A stretch of DNA of 49,655 bases, taken from contig NZ_AHTH01000040.1 of the NCBI RefSeq assembly GCF_000245735.1, positions 1-49,655 on the forward strand, read 5' to 3'. How positions within the stretch are numbered: the first letter of the stretch is position 1; the number at the start of each line of letters is the position of its first letter. Below, in pieces: positions 16,373-25,457 of the stretch. Both the position numbers and the translations under genes were made by a program. A model generated the notes under the pieces. It did no database searches. It saw nothing but the letters and a program-made list of their open reading frames with translations, and was not told the origin of the DNA. This DNA is from Alishewanella jeotgali KCTC 22429. Its GTDB lineage: Bacteria > Pseudomonadota > Gammaproteobacteria > Enterobacterales > Alteromonadaceae.

Positions 16373-16658
16373 CTATGGATTACTCGGTGCTTTTTCACCT
16401 TGGTCGATCTTGTTGCTGAACACATTCGACTGGACAAAACTTACAACCCAAGCAGCGGCTGCCAATCCCCCCTTTTGTCCGTGATCTCTTAATATTTCCT
16501 CGTTACTGGTAACTGCCGCTTTTTTTTACCGTGATAGCGTTGTTTGCCCCTCTGTTCACTGATTTAGTACCTGTCGATTTCATACCTGAAACCACCCTCG
16601 CGGGTGCCGCCTTGGATCTCCCCTTGTAAGCGGCCTGACCATTTACAGCCCAAGACAT
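16373..16658 (-). CDS. Small basic protein gene with an A8 tract and possible +1 frameshift
   Basis: From the ATG at 16658 (GGAA upstream) an open frame of 51 residues, starting MSWAVNGQAAYKGRSKAAP, ends at a TAA at 16503. Just before that end is a run of eight A on the minus strand. If one A is skipped, the frame continues for about 44 more residues (NEEILRDHGQKGGLAAAAW and on) to a TAG at 16373, giving about 95 residues. Either the 51-residue form is the product, or both forms are made by slippage, or one base is an error or mutation. The N-terminal part is Lys/Arg-rich, possibly DNA-binding. It lies between integrase and relaxase on the same strand. Confidence 0.45.
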
Positions 16659-16812
16659 CTTGATTCCAAACTGTAAATAACGCTTAAAGCATGTATTTAA
16701 AAATACGTCATTAATTTACAGGTAACATATAAAAAACTATTTTCAATAGCTAAAATACAAATAATTTTCATTTAAAAGTTGTATTGTCGCATTTTTAAAA
16801 AGGTAAAAATCA

Positions 16813-17970
16813 TTAAAACAGGTCTGTCATAAGGCTTTGGTTTTGTAGCTGTTTGCTGAACTGGTCGTCAGAAAAAATATAATTAACGTCCTTATTGGCT
16901 ATGGCGTCGGCGTAGTAATCTTCGATCATTTGGACTGAGGTGCCGCAGTGCTGTGCGAGTAAAAATAAGTTTCTACCCTCTCTGATTTTATCGGTAATAA
17001 AGGTATGCCGAAGCATATACAAGGTAAAGTCAAACACACCATTGGCGTTATACCATTCTTTATACCTGTTCCTGTCTTCCTTTAAAATGCTGGTAAAGTC
17101 AGGAAAAAAACCAGGCTCCCTGCTGAAAACGTACTCTGTATCGAGGTGGTGTATATTTTTCTGGATTTTGGTCAGTTGTATGCAGCGGTAAGCTTTTTGG
17201 CAAATAATGATTTGGCGTGTTGAAGTTTTGCTTTTTCTAATATTCATTACGAAGGCGTTAGTTTCTCCAATTTTCTGAGGGTGGACATCGTCAAACCGCA
17301 AATATCGGAGTTCTCCATACCTAGTGCCTGTTAGAAGTAGTAACTCTATAAAATGGTTCAGTAGCATAAAGTTGCTCCTGCCGAGCAAGTTTTTTGAGGT
17401 GGCTGATTTCTCTATAAATCTTTGCCGGAGCAATTTGATTTGCTCCTGTGTTGCTGGTGTTCGCTTGTTTTTCTCGCTGATTCTTGGCTCTGGCAGCTCA
17501 GGTTTAACCTCGATATACCCTAAATCAATACAATGGTTAAACAGCAATTTAAAAGCGCGATTGTAGTTCCTGACCATTGTCTCTGACATTTCACGGTTGT
17601 AAATCTCATAAAGTTCCTTTCGTTTCAATTTGTTAATGTCTAAAGGTCCGAACAATTCTATGATTTTTAAGAGACTACGCTTATTTTCCTTTAACCCTCT
17701 CGCTTGACGCTGTTCTAAATGTTTGATTGTTTCGTTTGCTGCCTTTTCAACCGTAACAAAGCAACGCGGGGCAAGATCGATCCGATTTTCACGAACCAGC
17801 TTTAACACCAGCATCTGCTCGTCCAGCATTTGTTTGGCTTTATCAAAATCAGTGGTTCTGGTGCTGACTTGTCGCCTTTTGCCAAACTGATCGTAGTAGT
17901 CCATATACCATTTGGCTGAACCGGCCTGTTTGTACAGCCGCGCTTTTCCTGTGGGGTGCTGGTAGGTCAT
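16813..17970 (-). CDS. Tyrosine recombinase/integrase of island B
   Basis: The 385-residue protein has an N-terminal Arm-type region (YKQAGSAKWYMDYYDQFGKRRQVS), a SAM-like core-binding domain and a catalytic domain. The first Arg is in TGTRYGELRYLRF, the His/Arg block in YMLRHTFITDKI, and the Tyr nucleophile in MIEDYYADA. The second integrase is clearly different in sequence from the one at 9774-11051, so the two islands are separate elements that share a target. The att fragment lies about 80 bp upstream of its start. Confidence 0.92.
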   Translation of the reverse strand: MTYQHPTGKARLYKQAGSAKWYMDYYDQFGKRRQVSTRTTDFDKAKQMLDEQMLVLKLVRENRIDLAPRCFVTVEKAANETIKHLEQRQARGLKENKRSLLKIIELFGPLDINKLKRKELYEIYNREMSETMVRNYNRAFKLLFNHCIDLGYIEVKPELPEPRISEKNKRTPATQEQIKLLRQRFIEKSATSKNLLGRSNFMLLNHFIELLLLTGTRYGELRYLRFDDVHPQKIGETNAFVMNIRKSKTSTRQIIICQKAYRCIQLTKIQKNIHHLDTEYVFSREPGFFPDFTSILKEDRNRYKEWYNANGVFDFTLYMLRHTFITDKIREGRNLFLLAQHCGTSVQMIEDYYADAIANKDVNYIFSDDQFSKQLQNQSLMTDLF

Positions 17971-18048
17971 CTGTGATAGTTTCTGTTATAGTTTTAAAAA
18001 ACACTTATAACAGTATGTTTTTAATGGCGTAAAAATACAAGCGGTTAA

Positions 18049-18103
18049 TTCAAAATCCGCCGGGGGAAACTCCGTGTCGGTTCGAGTCCGACCCTAGGCA
18101 CCA
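18049..18103 (+). other. attR-like 3' fragment of tRNA-Leu(CAA), right end of island B
   Basis: This 55-nt fragment begins TTCAAAATCCGC and includes a variable arm CGGGG-GAAA-CTCCG, the same T arm as the fragment at 11274, and acceptor strand CCTAGGC-A-CCA. Forty-four of 55 positions match the first fragment. The variable-arm differences keep the stem paired, showing that both derive from functional tRNA-Leu genes. The 5' half is absent. It marks the junction with chromosomal DNA. Confidence 0.85.
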
Positions 18104-18244
18104 ATTATCTCCAAATTAGCAGCGCTTTTTGCTGCGCTTCCGTTGGTTTTTGGCTCAAGTCTCATCAAGTAATCATGCGTAGAAAGTTGACAGCAGGTTA
18201 GCGCTGAAACATATATCGACAGCCACCGCAGAGCTTAGTCTATC

Positions 18245-18952
18245 TTAGGGCCACTGTTGCAGGATGCGCTGCAGTTCACCTGAGGCTTGCATTTTGATTA
18301 GTTGCTGATCAAACAGCTGTTGCAGCTGCCGATCTTTGACAATAGCGCCATAAGATTGAGTGACAAAGATAGGATGAATAGCAAGTTCTGTATCAGGAAA
18401 ATGTCGCTGCGTAATATAGCTTAGCAAGCGCCGCTCGCCAATCACCACATCGGCCCTGTGATTGACCAGTAGCTTAAGTTGTAATTCCCGTTCTGCTATC
18501 TCAATATAGTTAGCCTGTTTTACGCTGTTAGCGAACTCCGGGCCCAGTACACTGCTGGCAAACTGATAAGCAACGATTTTTTTATTATGTAAATCAGATA
18601 TCTGCTCAATCTTTAGTGACTTATGTTTAAGTGAGACGGCTACATCCTGAAACGGTAGGTAGTGGGCAGTGAAATGCCCGCTGTCAGAAGCAAAGGCGGC
18701 GGGGCTGGCCACATCAAACTTGCCGTCATTAAATTCTTTAATTAGCCGGTTATAACCAAGCAGGTGGAATTCCGTTTGATAACCGAGCGTCTGAAAAATC
18801 TGGCGAATAATTTCTACATCAATGCCTGTAACACCGGTTGTGTTGTCATAGTACGCCCAGGGGGCGCCATCGTTAACCGCTACGGTCAGGGTTTTATCCA
18901 AGGCGTACAACCTGACAGAAAACAACAGTAGTAGCAGCACAAACAGACGCAT
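18245..18952 (-). CDS. Periplasmic substrate-binding protein, SBP_bac_3 family
   Basis: A Sec signal peptide (MRLFVLLLLLFSVRLYA) precedes LTVAVNDGAPWAYYD and GVTGIDVEIIRQIFQTLGY, the standard opening of amino-acid-type binding proteins (SBP_bac_3). At 235 residues it is a single-domain version. No ABC permease or ATPase is adjacent, so it may be a stand-alone periplasmic sensor or scavenging protein, as is common in Alteromonadales. It is the first chromosomal gene right of the islands. Ligand unknown. Confidence 0.85.
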   Translation of the reverse strand: MRLFVLLLLLFSVRLYALDKTLTVAVNDGAPWAYYDNTTGVTGIDVEIIRQIFQTLGYQTEFHLLGYNRLIKEFNDGKFDVASPAAFASDSGHFTAHYLPFQDVAVSLKHKSLKIEQISDLHNKKIVAYQFASSVLGPEFANSVKQANYIEIAERELQLKLLVNHRADVVIGERRLLSYITQRHFPDTELAIHPIFVTQSYGAIVKDRQLQQLFDQQLIKMQASGELQRILQQWP

Positions 18953-19029
18953 AGTCTTACCGATATAAATTCAAATGAGCGTATTTGGGGGCTAGTTTGA
19001 CCATCTGTATGCAAAGGTGCAAGCCATTT

Positions 19030-19806
19030 TCACAGGACAGGGGTTGATTGATTTGAGGGTTCGGCTTGGCGGTAGCGTTTTAGAATGTTAGCAACAGTGC
19101 CATCAGCTACCATTTGCTGTAATGTCAGCAGCAGGCGTGCCGTTAGCTCTGGTTGGTGCTGATTTAAGGCACAATATACGTTGGCTGGCTCTGCCCATAA
19201 TGGGTCCGCTTGTAAACCTTCACTGGGATATTGTTGCTGATGATAAAGATAAGCCAGATCTACCGTTAAAACGGCATCCAGCCTTTGTTTCTGTAATCGG
19301 CTCAGATTGATTTGTAGCGAAGAGGCGTCATCGCGTACCGCTAAGCGTTGTGCAAAGATAGCATCGAGCTCCGGATAACTAAAGCCCCGATCGGTGCCCA
19401 AGCGTTTGCCAAACAGATCAGTAATATTTTGAATGGCCGGGCTGGTGCTGCGTCTAACGATAACCTGTTGCGTCGTAAAAAGTGCCGGGCTCCATAGCAG
19501 TTGCTCAGGCTGCTCAACCCAGGCCGGGTTTAAAAAGCAGGCGATATCAGCATCGTCGCGCAGCAGCCATTGTTCAACACGGCCGCGCGGTAAAGGAAGA
19601 TATTGCCAGTTCAACTCGCTGCGTTTGCTTAGCTCATCCAGAATGTCTTTGCTAATGCCTGCGATGAGACTACCGCTTTCGTCAAAAAGTGCATAAGGAG
19701 GGGCGTTGGAGGCGCTGACAATAGCTCTCACCGTTGTACGCTCGACAGCTGCCAAGTTACTACTTAGCAGAAATAATATAACCAGTAAGAAGCTGCGCAC
19801 CAACAC
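19030..19806 (-). CDS. Periplasmic substrate-binding protein, SBP_bac_3 family
   Basis: The second of two neighbouring binding proteins, 258 residues, with signal peptide MLVRSFLLVILFLLSSNLAA and the family pattern SNAPPYALFDESGSLIAGISKDILDELSKRS. It lies upstream of the other SBP gene with a 77-bp gap and the same orientation, but the two share only family-level similarity. No transporter subunits are present. Ligand unknown; polar amino acids are the usual class for the family. Confidence 0.85.
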   Translation of the reverse strand: MLVRSFLLVILFLLSSNLAAVERTTVRAIVSASNAPPYALFDESGSLIAGISKDILDELSKRSELNWQYLPLPRGRVEQWLLRDDADIACFLNPAWVEQPEQLLWSPALFTTQQVIVRRSTSPAIQNITDLFGKRLGTDRGFSYPELDAIFAQRLAVRDDASSLQINLSRLQKQRLDAVLTVDLAYLYHQQQYPSEGLQADPLWAEPANVYCALNQHQPELTARLLLTLQQMVADGTVANILKRYRQAEPSNQSTPVL

Positions 19807-20072
19807 CTCAGATGAATACCGCTGCGTCTTTTACGATAGCACGATCTGTTTAAAAAACAAGCGGGTTGCTCCTCGGCTTGGCACTTTACGTTGTGAGGCA
19901 ATACGGATACTTTCTGTCGTTTTCTGTGATGCCATCTAAGATCAAACCTGCTGTCCTTTACTGTCGTATTGGATTTCAGATCTTAGCAATAGTCAGTGAA
20001 GCCGGTTGTCGCCTATGCTAAGCTCAAATTAGCAAAGTATAATAGGCCGTCACAGCCATTCGGGAGTTTTGG

Positions 20073-22271
20073 TTGAAGCGCAAACTTGGTTTACCTCTCG
20101 CATTTGAGTTACATCTGGCTGTTGCCTTGCTGGTATTGGTATTGTTTGTCATCAGTTTCCGGCTTTATGTCGATGCTGAGCGTGATATCGAGCTGGCGCA
20201 TCAGCAACGGCTGCAGTCCTTCCTGCTGGCCGATGAGTTGCGGCAATCTTCTGATGATTTAACCCGTATGGTGCGTACCTATGCGGTCACCGGGGACGAG
20301 CGTTACCGGCGTTACTTTAACGAAATCTTTGCCATCCGCAATGGCGACTTACCGCGTCCGGTCGACTATCACCATATCTACTGGGATCTGGTAGATGAAA
20401 CTGATCGCCGCCCCCGAGCGACAGCCAAGGCGGTGGCACTACTGGACTTAATGCGAGAAGCTGGCTTTACCGAGTCCGAGCTGTCACAACTGGTGTCGGC
20501 GAAGCAGGCTTCGGATGCGCTGACTCAGATTGAGCAGGAAGCAATGCGCTTGGTCGCCAGCGGTGAACCAATGCTTAGGGAGCAAGCGCTGCGGATGCTG
20601 CATGATACCGCCTATCACCAGGCCAAAGCCGGCATTATGCAACCGATCGACCAGCTATATAGCCTGATGCGGCAACGTACTGATGCTGCAGTCATCGCTG
20701 CTGAGCGGCAGGCCAGGTTACTGCGGGCATTATTTGTGTTGCTAGGCGTAATGTTACTGTGGTTACTCTGGCGCTTTAAGCAGCGGGAGCGTGCCGTTCT
20801 GGGCGCACCGGTAACAGAGATCTACCGTCGTATCGAACAATTGGGGCAGGGAGTTTTTACGCAGCCGGCGCCTTTGGCCGAGCAAGATACTAACACTGTA
20901 CTCGGTTGGTTAAGTCATACGCAGCAGCGACTCGCCCAGCTTGAGCAAAATCGTCAGTCTGCACAGCAGCGGCTAAAGCAACTGGCACATTATGATCCTC
21001 TTACCGGCTTGCCCAACCGTTTTTTACTGGCTGAACGACTGCAACAGGCGATGCAACAAGCCACCCAGCAGCAACAAAGTCTGGCATTGGCTTTTATCGA
21101 CTTGGATGGTTTTAAAGCGGTAAATGATCAACTTGGCCATCCGCATGGCGACAGGGTATTACTAGAGCTAAGCCGGCGTCTCAGCGAACAGGCTACTGCG
21201 GGCAGCCTGGTATCGCGGATCAGCGGTGATGAGTTTGTGTTATTACTGACCGGGCTTGAGCATAATTCCGATTGTTCGGCGGTATTGCAGCAAGCGTTGG
21301 ATGCGATGGCAACGCCAGTTCTGATTGATGGCGTTAGCTCGCAGCTATCGGCCAGTATCGGGGTAAGTTTTTATCCACAGCAGCTGGCTGTTGAGCCGGA
21401 ACAACTGCTACGACAGGCTGATCAGGCAATGTATCTGGCCAAGCAGGCGGGTAAAAACCGTATTCACTATTTTGATCTGGCGGCCGATCTGCAAGCCAGA
21501 GATCTGCATCAACGCCTGCAGGCGATTCAGCTCGGCTTAGAGCAAAATCAGTTTGAGTTGCATTATCAGCCAAAAGTGGATTTACAAAGCGGTCACTGTA
21601 TCGGTGTCGAAGCCTTGATCCGCTGGCAGCACCCGGAATTGGGCTTGTTGGCGCCAGGGACTTTTTTACCGCTGATTGAGCAACATCCGCTTGGTATTAT
21701 GCTTGGAAACTGGGTACTGCGCCAGGCCTTAACCCAGCTTGCGCTCTGGCAGCAGCAGGGACGAAGTTTGCCGATTTCGGTCAATATTGCCGCCAATCAT
21801 TTACAACAGCCGGATTTTTCGCAGCAACTCACGCAACTGGCGACGGAGTTTCCGCAGGTTTCACTGAAATGTCTGGAATTGGAAATCGTTGAAACCAGTG
21901 CCTTGCAGGACTTTCAGCATGTCTCTCAGACCATGCTGGCTTGCGCGGCATTGGGCGTTAGTTTTTCGCTGGATGATTTTGGTACCGGCTACTCTTCATT
22001 GTCATATCTGAAGCGATTACCCATTAGTACCTTAAAACTGGATCAAAGTTTTGTTCGCGATGTCCTGACCGATGCGGATGATCTGGCGATCCTGCAAGGT
22101 GTGCGTCTGTTAGCTGAGAGTTTTCAGTTAAATACCATTGCCGAAGGCGTCGAAACGAACGCCCACACCCAAAAATTACTGGAGATTGGCTACCGTTATG
22201 GTCAGGGGTATGGGATTGCCCGGCCGATGCCAGTTGCTCAATTGGAACCCTGGCTGGCAGTGCAGCCTTGA
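20073..22271 (+). CDS. Membrane GGDEF-EAL protein (c-di-GMP turnover)
   Basis: The 732-residue protein has a transmembrane segment at about 10-30, a periplasmic sensor region of about 180 residues, a second membrane segment at about 212-230, a GGDEF domain with SGDEF (384-388), and an EAL domain with EAL at 513-515 and DDFGTG at 634-639. SGDEF is an accepted variant of GGDEF. No RxxD inhibitory site precedes it. The EAL residues look complete, so it may act mainly as a phosphodiesterase or be bifunctional. It starts at a TTG with GGGAG upstream. A chemoreceptor and a histidine kinase follow on the same strand. Confidence 0.93.
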   Translation: MKRKLGLPLAFELHLAVALLVLVLFVISFRLYVDAERDIELAHQQRLQSFLLADELRQSSDDLTRMVRTYAVTGDERYRRYFNEIFAIRNGDLPRPVDYHHIYWDLVDETDRRPRATAKAVALLDLMREAGFTESELSQLVSAKQASDALTQIEQEAMRLVASGEPMLREQALRMLHDTAYHQAKAGIMQPIDQLYSLMRQRTDAAVIAAERQARLLRALFVLLGVMLLWLLWRFKQRERAVLGAPVTEIYRRIEQLGQGVFTQPAPLAEQDTNTVLGWLSHTQQRLAQLEQNRQSAQQRLKQLAHYDPLTGLPNRFLLAERLQQAMQQATQQQQSLALAFIDLDGFKAVNDQLGHPHGDRVLLELSRRLSEQATAGSLVSRISGDEFVLLLTGLEHNSDCSAVLQQALDAMATPVLIDGVSSQLSASIGVSFYPQQLAVEPEQLLRQADQAMYLAKQAGKNRIHYFDLAADLQARDLHQRLQAIQLGLEQNQFELHYQPKVDLQSGHCIGVEALIRWQHPELGLLAPGTFLPLIEQHPLGIMLGNWVLRQALTQLALWQQQGRSLPISVNIAANHLQQPDFSQQLTQLATEFPQVSLKCLELEIVETSALQDFQHVSQTMLACAALGVSFSLDDFGTGYSSLSYLKRLPISTLKLDQSFVRDVLTDADDLAILQGVRLLAESFQLNTIAEGVETNAHTQKLLEIGYRYGQGYGIARPMPVAQLEPWLAVQP

Positions 22272-22457
22272 TACATGAGTCGCTTTTAGCTGTTGGCCGA
22301 TAATGTCACCGCTCTGCATCTGGCAGGCTATACTTTTTAAAGAACGAGCCGCTGTTCTAAACCCGGCTTGCTAATTCAACTTCAGCTTATATACTGAGGT
22401 TTCGCCTGCAGTTCCTGGCGAAAAATAACAATAAAACAAATAAATAGGAATTGTCAC

Positions 22458-24035
22458 ATGACTGCTTTTACCATATTTATGCAAAACCTTAGTGTTCGCG
22501 GCAAATTGTTTAGCGGTTTTGGCGCTATTCTGTTTATTCTGGTGCTGATTTCCTGGCTAAGTTATAACGCGCTGGAGAATTTAAGCAGCCGTTTTCAGTT
22601 AGTAGCGAATGTCAGCGAAGCCAATTTACTGATCAGTGAAGCGCGGCAACAGGAGAAAAACTTTCTGCTGCGCTAGGACCGTCAGTATTACCAGCGTGCG
22701 GTTACACTGGCCGCCGATGCCAAAAGGCTGGGCGAGCAAAGCTTGGCGCAATTTAGTACCGAGCAAAGCCGGCAACTAATGCAGCAGATGTTGCAACATA
22801 TTGATACATATCAGCAAGCCTTATCCCGCCTGGCTGCGGCTGAGCCCGGCTCTGCTGCCGCAAGTCAACTTGAGGAGCAAATGGAGCAGGCCGCCCGGGC
22901 AGCCGATCAGGCGGGAACGGACTCGGTCGCCAATCAATTGAATAATTTGGAACAACAGGTCACACAGGTAGAGCGTACCATTTTACTGGCTGCGCTTGTC
23001 GCCATTTTGATTGGTATTGCCGCTGCATTAGTTATCACGTCGATGGTCGTCATTCCGCTACGACGTGCTGTCGGTGTCGCCGAGCAAATTGCTGCCGGCG
23101 ATCTGACGGCAAATCTTCCGACCGATCGACTGGATGAGCCGGGCCAGTTAATGAAAGCGATGCAACAAATGACGGTCAGCTTACGTGACTTACTACATAA
23201 CCTGACCTCAGGTATCGCCCAGCTTGCTGCTGCAACAGAAGAAATGGCCGCCATTTCTGAGCAAAATGCGGCTGGCGTCAGCCAACAGAAAGCCGAAACG
23301 GAGCAGGTTGCCACCGCGATGAACGAAATGGCGACGACGGTTCAGGATGTGGCAAAAAATGCTGAAGAAGCTTCCAGTGCTGCAACAGAATCAGCAACCC
23401 AGGCGCAGCTTGGTGAGCAGGTGGTGAGTCAAACCATTCACCAAATAAAGACCCTGGCGCATGAGGTAGCGAATTCTGCGCAGGCGATCAGTGAGTTAAA
23501 ACAGCAAAGTAGCAATATTGGAGCCGTGTTGGATGTAATTAAAAGCATTGCCGATCAAACTAATTTGTTGGCGCTCAATGCGGCCATTGAAGCCGCGCGG
23601 GCTGGCGATGCCGGGCGTGGCTTCTCAGTTGTTGCCGACGAAGTACGGGCGCTGGCATTTAGAACTCAGGAGTCAACCGGTCAAATTGAGAAGTTAATCA
23701 GCGATTTACAGCAAAAAGCCGAAAGCGCTGTTGCTAATATGGATAAAAGTGCTGGCTTGGCCGAACATACCCTAGGAAGTGCCGATAATGTCAGCGATGC
23801 CATCGAAACGATCAGCAAGGCCGTGCAGAGCATTCAGGCGATGAATCAGCAAATTGCGGCCGCAGCATTACAACAAAGTACGGTGGCAGAGCAAATTAAC
23901 CGCAGTATTTTTAGTATCCGTGATGTGGCTGAGCAGTCTGCTGTTGCCAGTGAACAGACAGCGATGGCCAGCTCTAACCTAAGCCAGCTTGGCAATGATC
24001 TCCAGCAGGTTGCGGCCCGCTTTAAGGTGGCATAG
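22458..24035 (+). pseudogene. Methyl-accepting chemotaxis protein gene interrupted by an in-frame TAG
   Basis: The frame runs from 22458 to 24035 (526 codons) but carries TAG at 22674-22676 after ARQQEKNFLLR. Past the stop it continues in the same frame as [18 protein letters not shown], the expected continuation of an HBM-type sensor domain. Downstream are a second membrane segment, HAMP, and the signalling hairpin [20 protein letters not shown] single G-to-T change (GAG to TAG) would explain it. Either the receptor is inactivated, the stop is suppressed, or this is a base-call error. An internal ATG or TTG restart near 22743 would make a protein without its first membrane segment. Confidence 0.88.
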
Positions 24036-24071
24036 GCCGATACGAGCTAGTCTGGGGTTGGAACAGGTCAG

Positions 24072-25454
24072 ATGAAAGAACTACAGGATAATTTGCTGCT
24101 GTCACTATCGATGGATCCGGTATTGGATAGTGGTAACAAGGAGCAGGCTGAAAGTGCTATTTTGCAGCGATGTCTGGATGGTTTAGACATCGCTCGCGCC
24201 AGTATCTGGCTGTACGATGTTAAGCGGGATGCGATGCATTGCCAGCAAATTTGCCCGAAAGAGCTGAGTGTGAATGAGTTACCTGCGTTAACGCGGCAAC
24301 AGTTTCCGCAATACTTCGCGGCGTTGGATAAAAAGCGGGTGATTAATGCCAAAGATGCTCGTAACGATAACGCAACCCGCGAATTTGCTGAATCCTATCT
24401 TATTCCGCTTGATATCTGGTCGATGCTTGATGTGCCGTTACGCTATCAAGGTGAGGTGATCGGTATCATTTGCTGTGAGCAGACCGGGCACTACCGGGAT
24501 TGGAGTGAAGAGGATGCCGGCTTTGTTGGCGTGTTGTCAGATCTGTATGGTCGGGTCATGGCCGCCGCAGAACGACAACGCTATCAACTGCAACTGGAAC
24601 ATGCCAATGAGCGGTTGGAAAGCCTGGTCAATGAACGGACCGCGCATTTACAGAAAACCTTGGATCAGCTGAAGCAAACCCAGCAACACTTGATTGAATC
24701 GGAGAAAATGGCATCGCTGGGCAATTTGGTTGCTGGTATTGCACATGAAGTGAATACGCCGGTCGGCATTGGCCTGACCGGCATTTCACATTGTAGCTAC
24801 CTGTTGACGGCTTTAGCGGATAGTGTGCATGCCGGCATACTTGGAAAAGTCCAGCTGGAACAAACACTGGCTGAATTACAGCATTCCACGGCATTAGTCG
24901 AGCGCAACCTGCACCGTGCAGCAGAGCTTATTCGCCAGTTTAAACAAAGTGCGGTTGACCAGTCGCACTATGAATTACATCAGTTTGCGATTGATGATTA
25001 TATCCAGGCCGTCTTACAAACCTTATTGCCGTTTTGCAGACAACATGAGGTGCAGTTGGAACTGGATCTAAACAGCGGCTTGGTGTTGCACTCTTATCCT
25101 GGCGCTATTGCGCAGGTGTTAACCAATTTGGTAACCAATGCCTGTATTCATGCTTTTGAGCCGCCGCAGGCGGTTGAACGGGCGCGGATCCGGGTTGAAA
25201 CCCAGGCTTTGAGTGATGGACGCTTGTTGTTGCAGCTTACAGATAACGGTTGTGGTATTCCCCGGGATCATTTGCAGCGGATCTTTGAACCGTTTTTTAC
25301 CACCCGGCGAGGTCGTGGCGGCACCGGACTTGGATTGTCTATCGTTTATAATATTGTGCAAAAAAATCTTGGTGGTGAACTAACAGTGGCATCCAAACCG
25401 GGTATTGGTACCCGGTTTAGTTTGAAGTTGGGTAGTTTGTCACCCGAGTCTTAA
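24072..25454 (+). CDS. Sensor histidine kinase with GAF domain
   Basis: The 460-residue cytoplasmic kinase has an N-terminal GAF domain (about 20-160), a coiled-coil linker, an H box GIAHEVNTPVG with His225, an N box NLVTNACIHAF, a G1 box DNGCGIP, and a G2 box GGTGLGLSIVYN. This matches the HWE-free, NtrB/ZraS-like HisKA group. There is no membrane segment. No response regulator is adjacent. It lies 36 bp after the chemoreceptor gene, probably in one transcript with it, and ends next to a convergent pirin gene. Confidence 0.9.
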   Translation: MKELQDNLLLSLSMDPVLDSGNKEQAESAILQRCLDGLDIARASIWLYDVKRDAMHCQQICPKELSVNELPALTRQQFPQYFAALDKKRVINAKDARNDNATREFAESYLIPLDIWSMLDVPLRYQGEVIGIICCEQTGHYRDWSEEDAGFVGVLSDLYGRVMAAAERQRYQLQLEHANERLESLVNERTAHLQKTLDQLKQTQQHLIESEKMASLGNLVAGIAHEVNTPVGIGLTGISHCSYLLTALADSVHAGILGKVQLEQTLAELQHSTALVERNLHRAAELIRQFKQSAVDQSHYELHQFAIDDYIQAVLQTLLPFCRQHEVQLELDLNSGLVLHSYPGAIAQVLTNLVTNACIHAFEPPQAVERARIRVETQALSDGRLLLQLTDNGCGIPRDHLQRIFEPFFTTRRGRGGTGLGLSIVYNIVQKNLGGELTVASKPGIGTRFSLKLGSLSPES

Positions 25455-25457
25455 GGC

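Larger units (their letters stand above)
11329..18103. mobile_element. Genomic island B, candidate integrative mobilizable element
   Basis: This 6.8-kb segment lies between two tRNA-Leu(CAA) 3' fragments. It contains an integrase at its right end, a relaxase-like HUH protein, inverted repeats upstream of the relaxase, and cargo (lipoprotein, DUF2628 protein, unknown 259-aa protein). Integrase plus relaxase without conjugation genes is the make-up of an integrative mobilizable element. Its tandem position beside island A indicates two successive insertions at the same tRNA. Confidence 0.7.

Noticed and set aside
16208..16492. Rightward frame through the octamer repeat
   Set aside because: The repeat part gives a simple Gly-Leu-Val-Trp pattern, and the remainder has no recognisable domain; the small basic ORF on the minus strand fits better.
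11274..18103. Complete tRNA genes
   Set aside because: Only 3' halves are present; the bases upstream of each anticodon loop do not form the D arm or acceptor stem.
19936..19986. Spaced 8-bp inverted repeat CTAAGATC/GATCTTAG upstream of the GGDEF-EAL gene
   Set aside because: Short and spaced by about 35 bases; it could arise by chance and has no supporting context.
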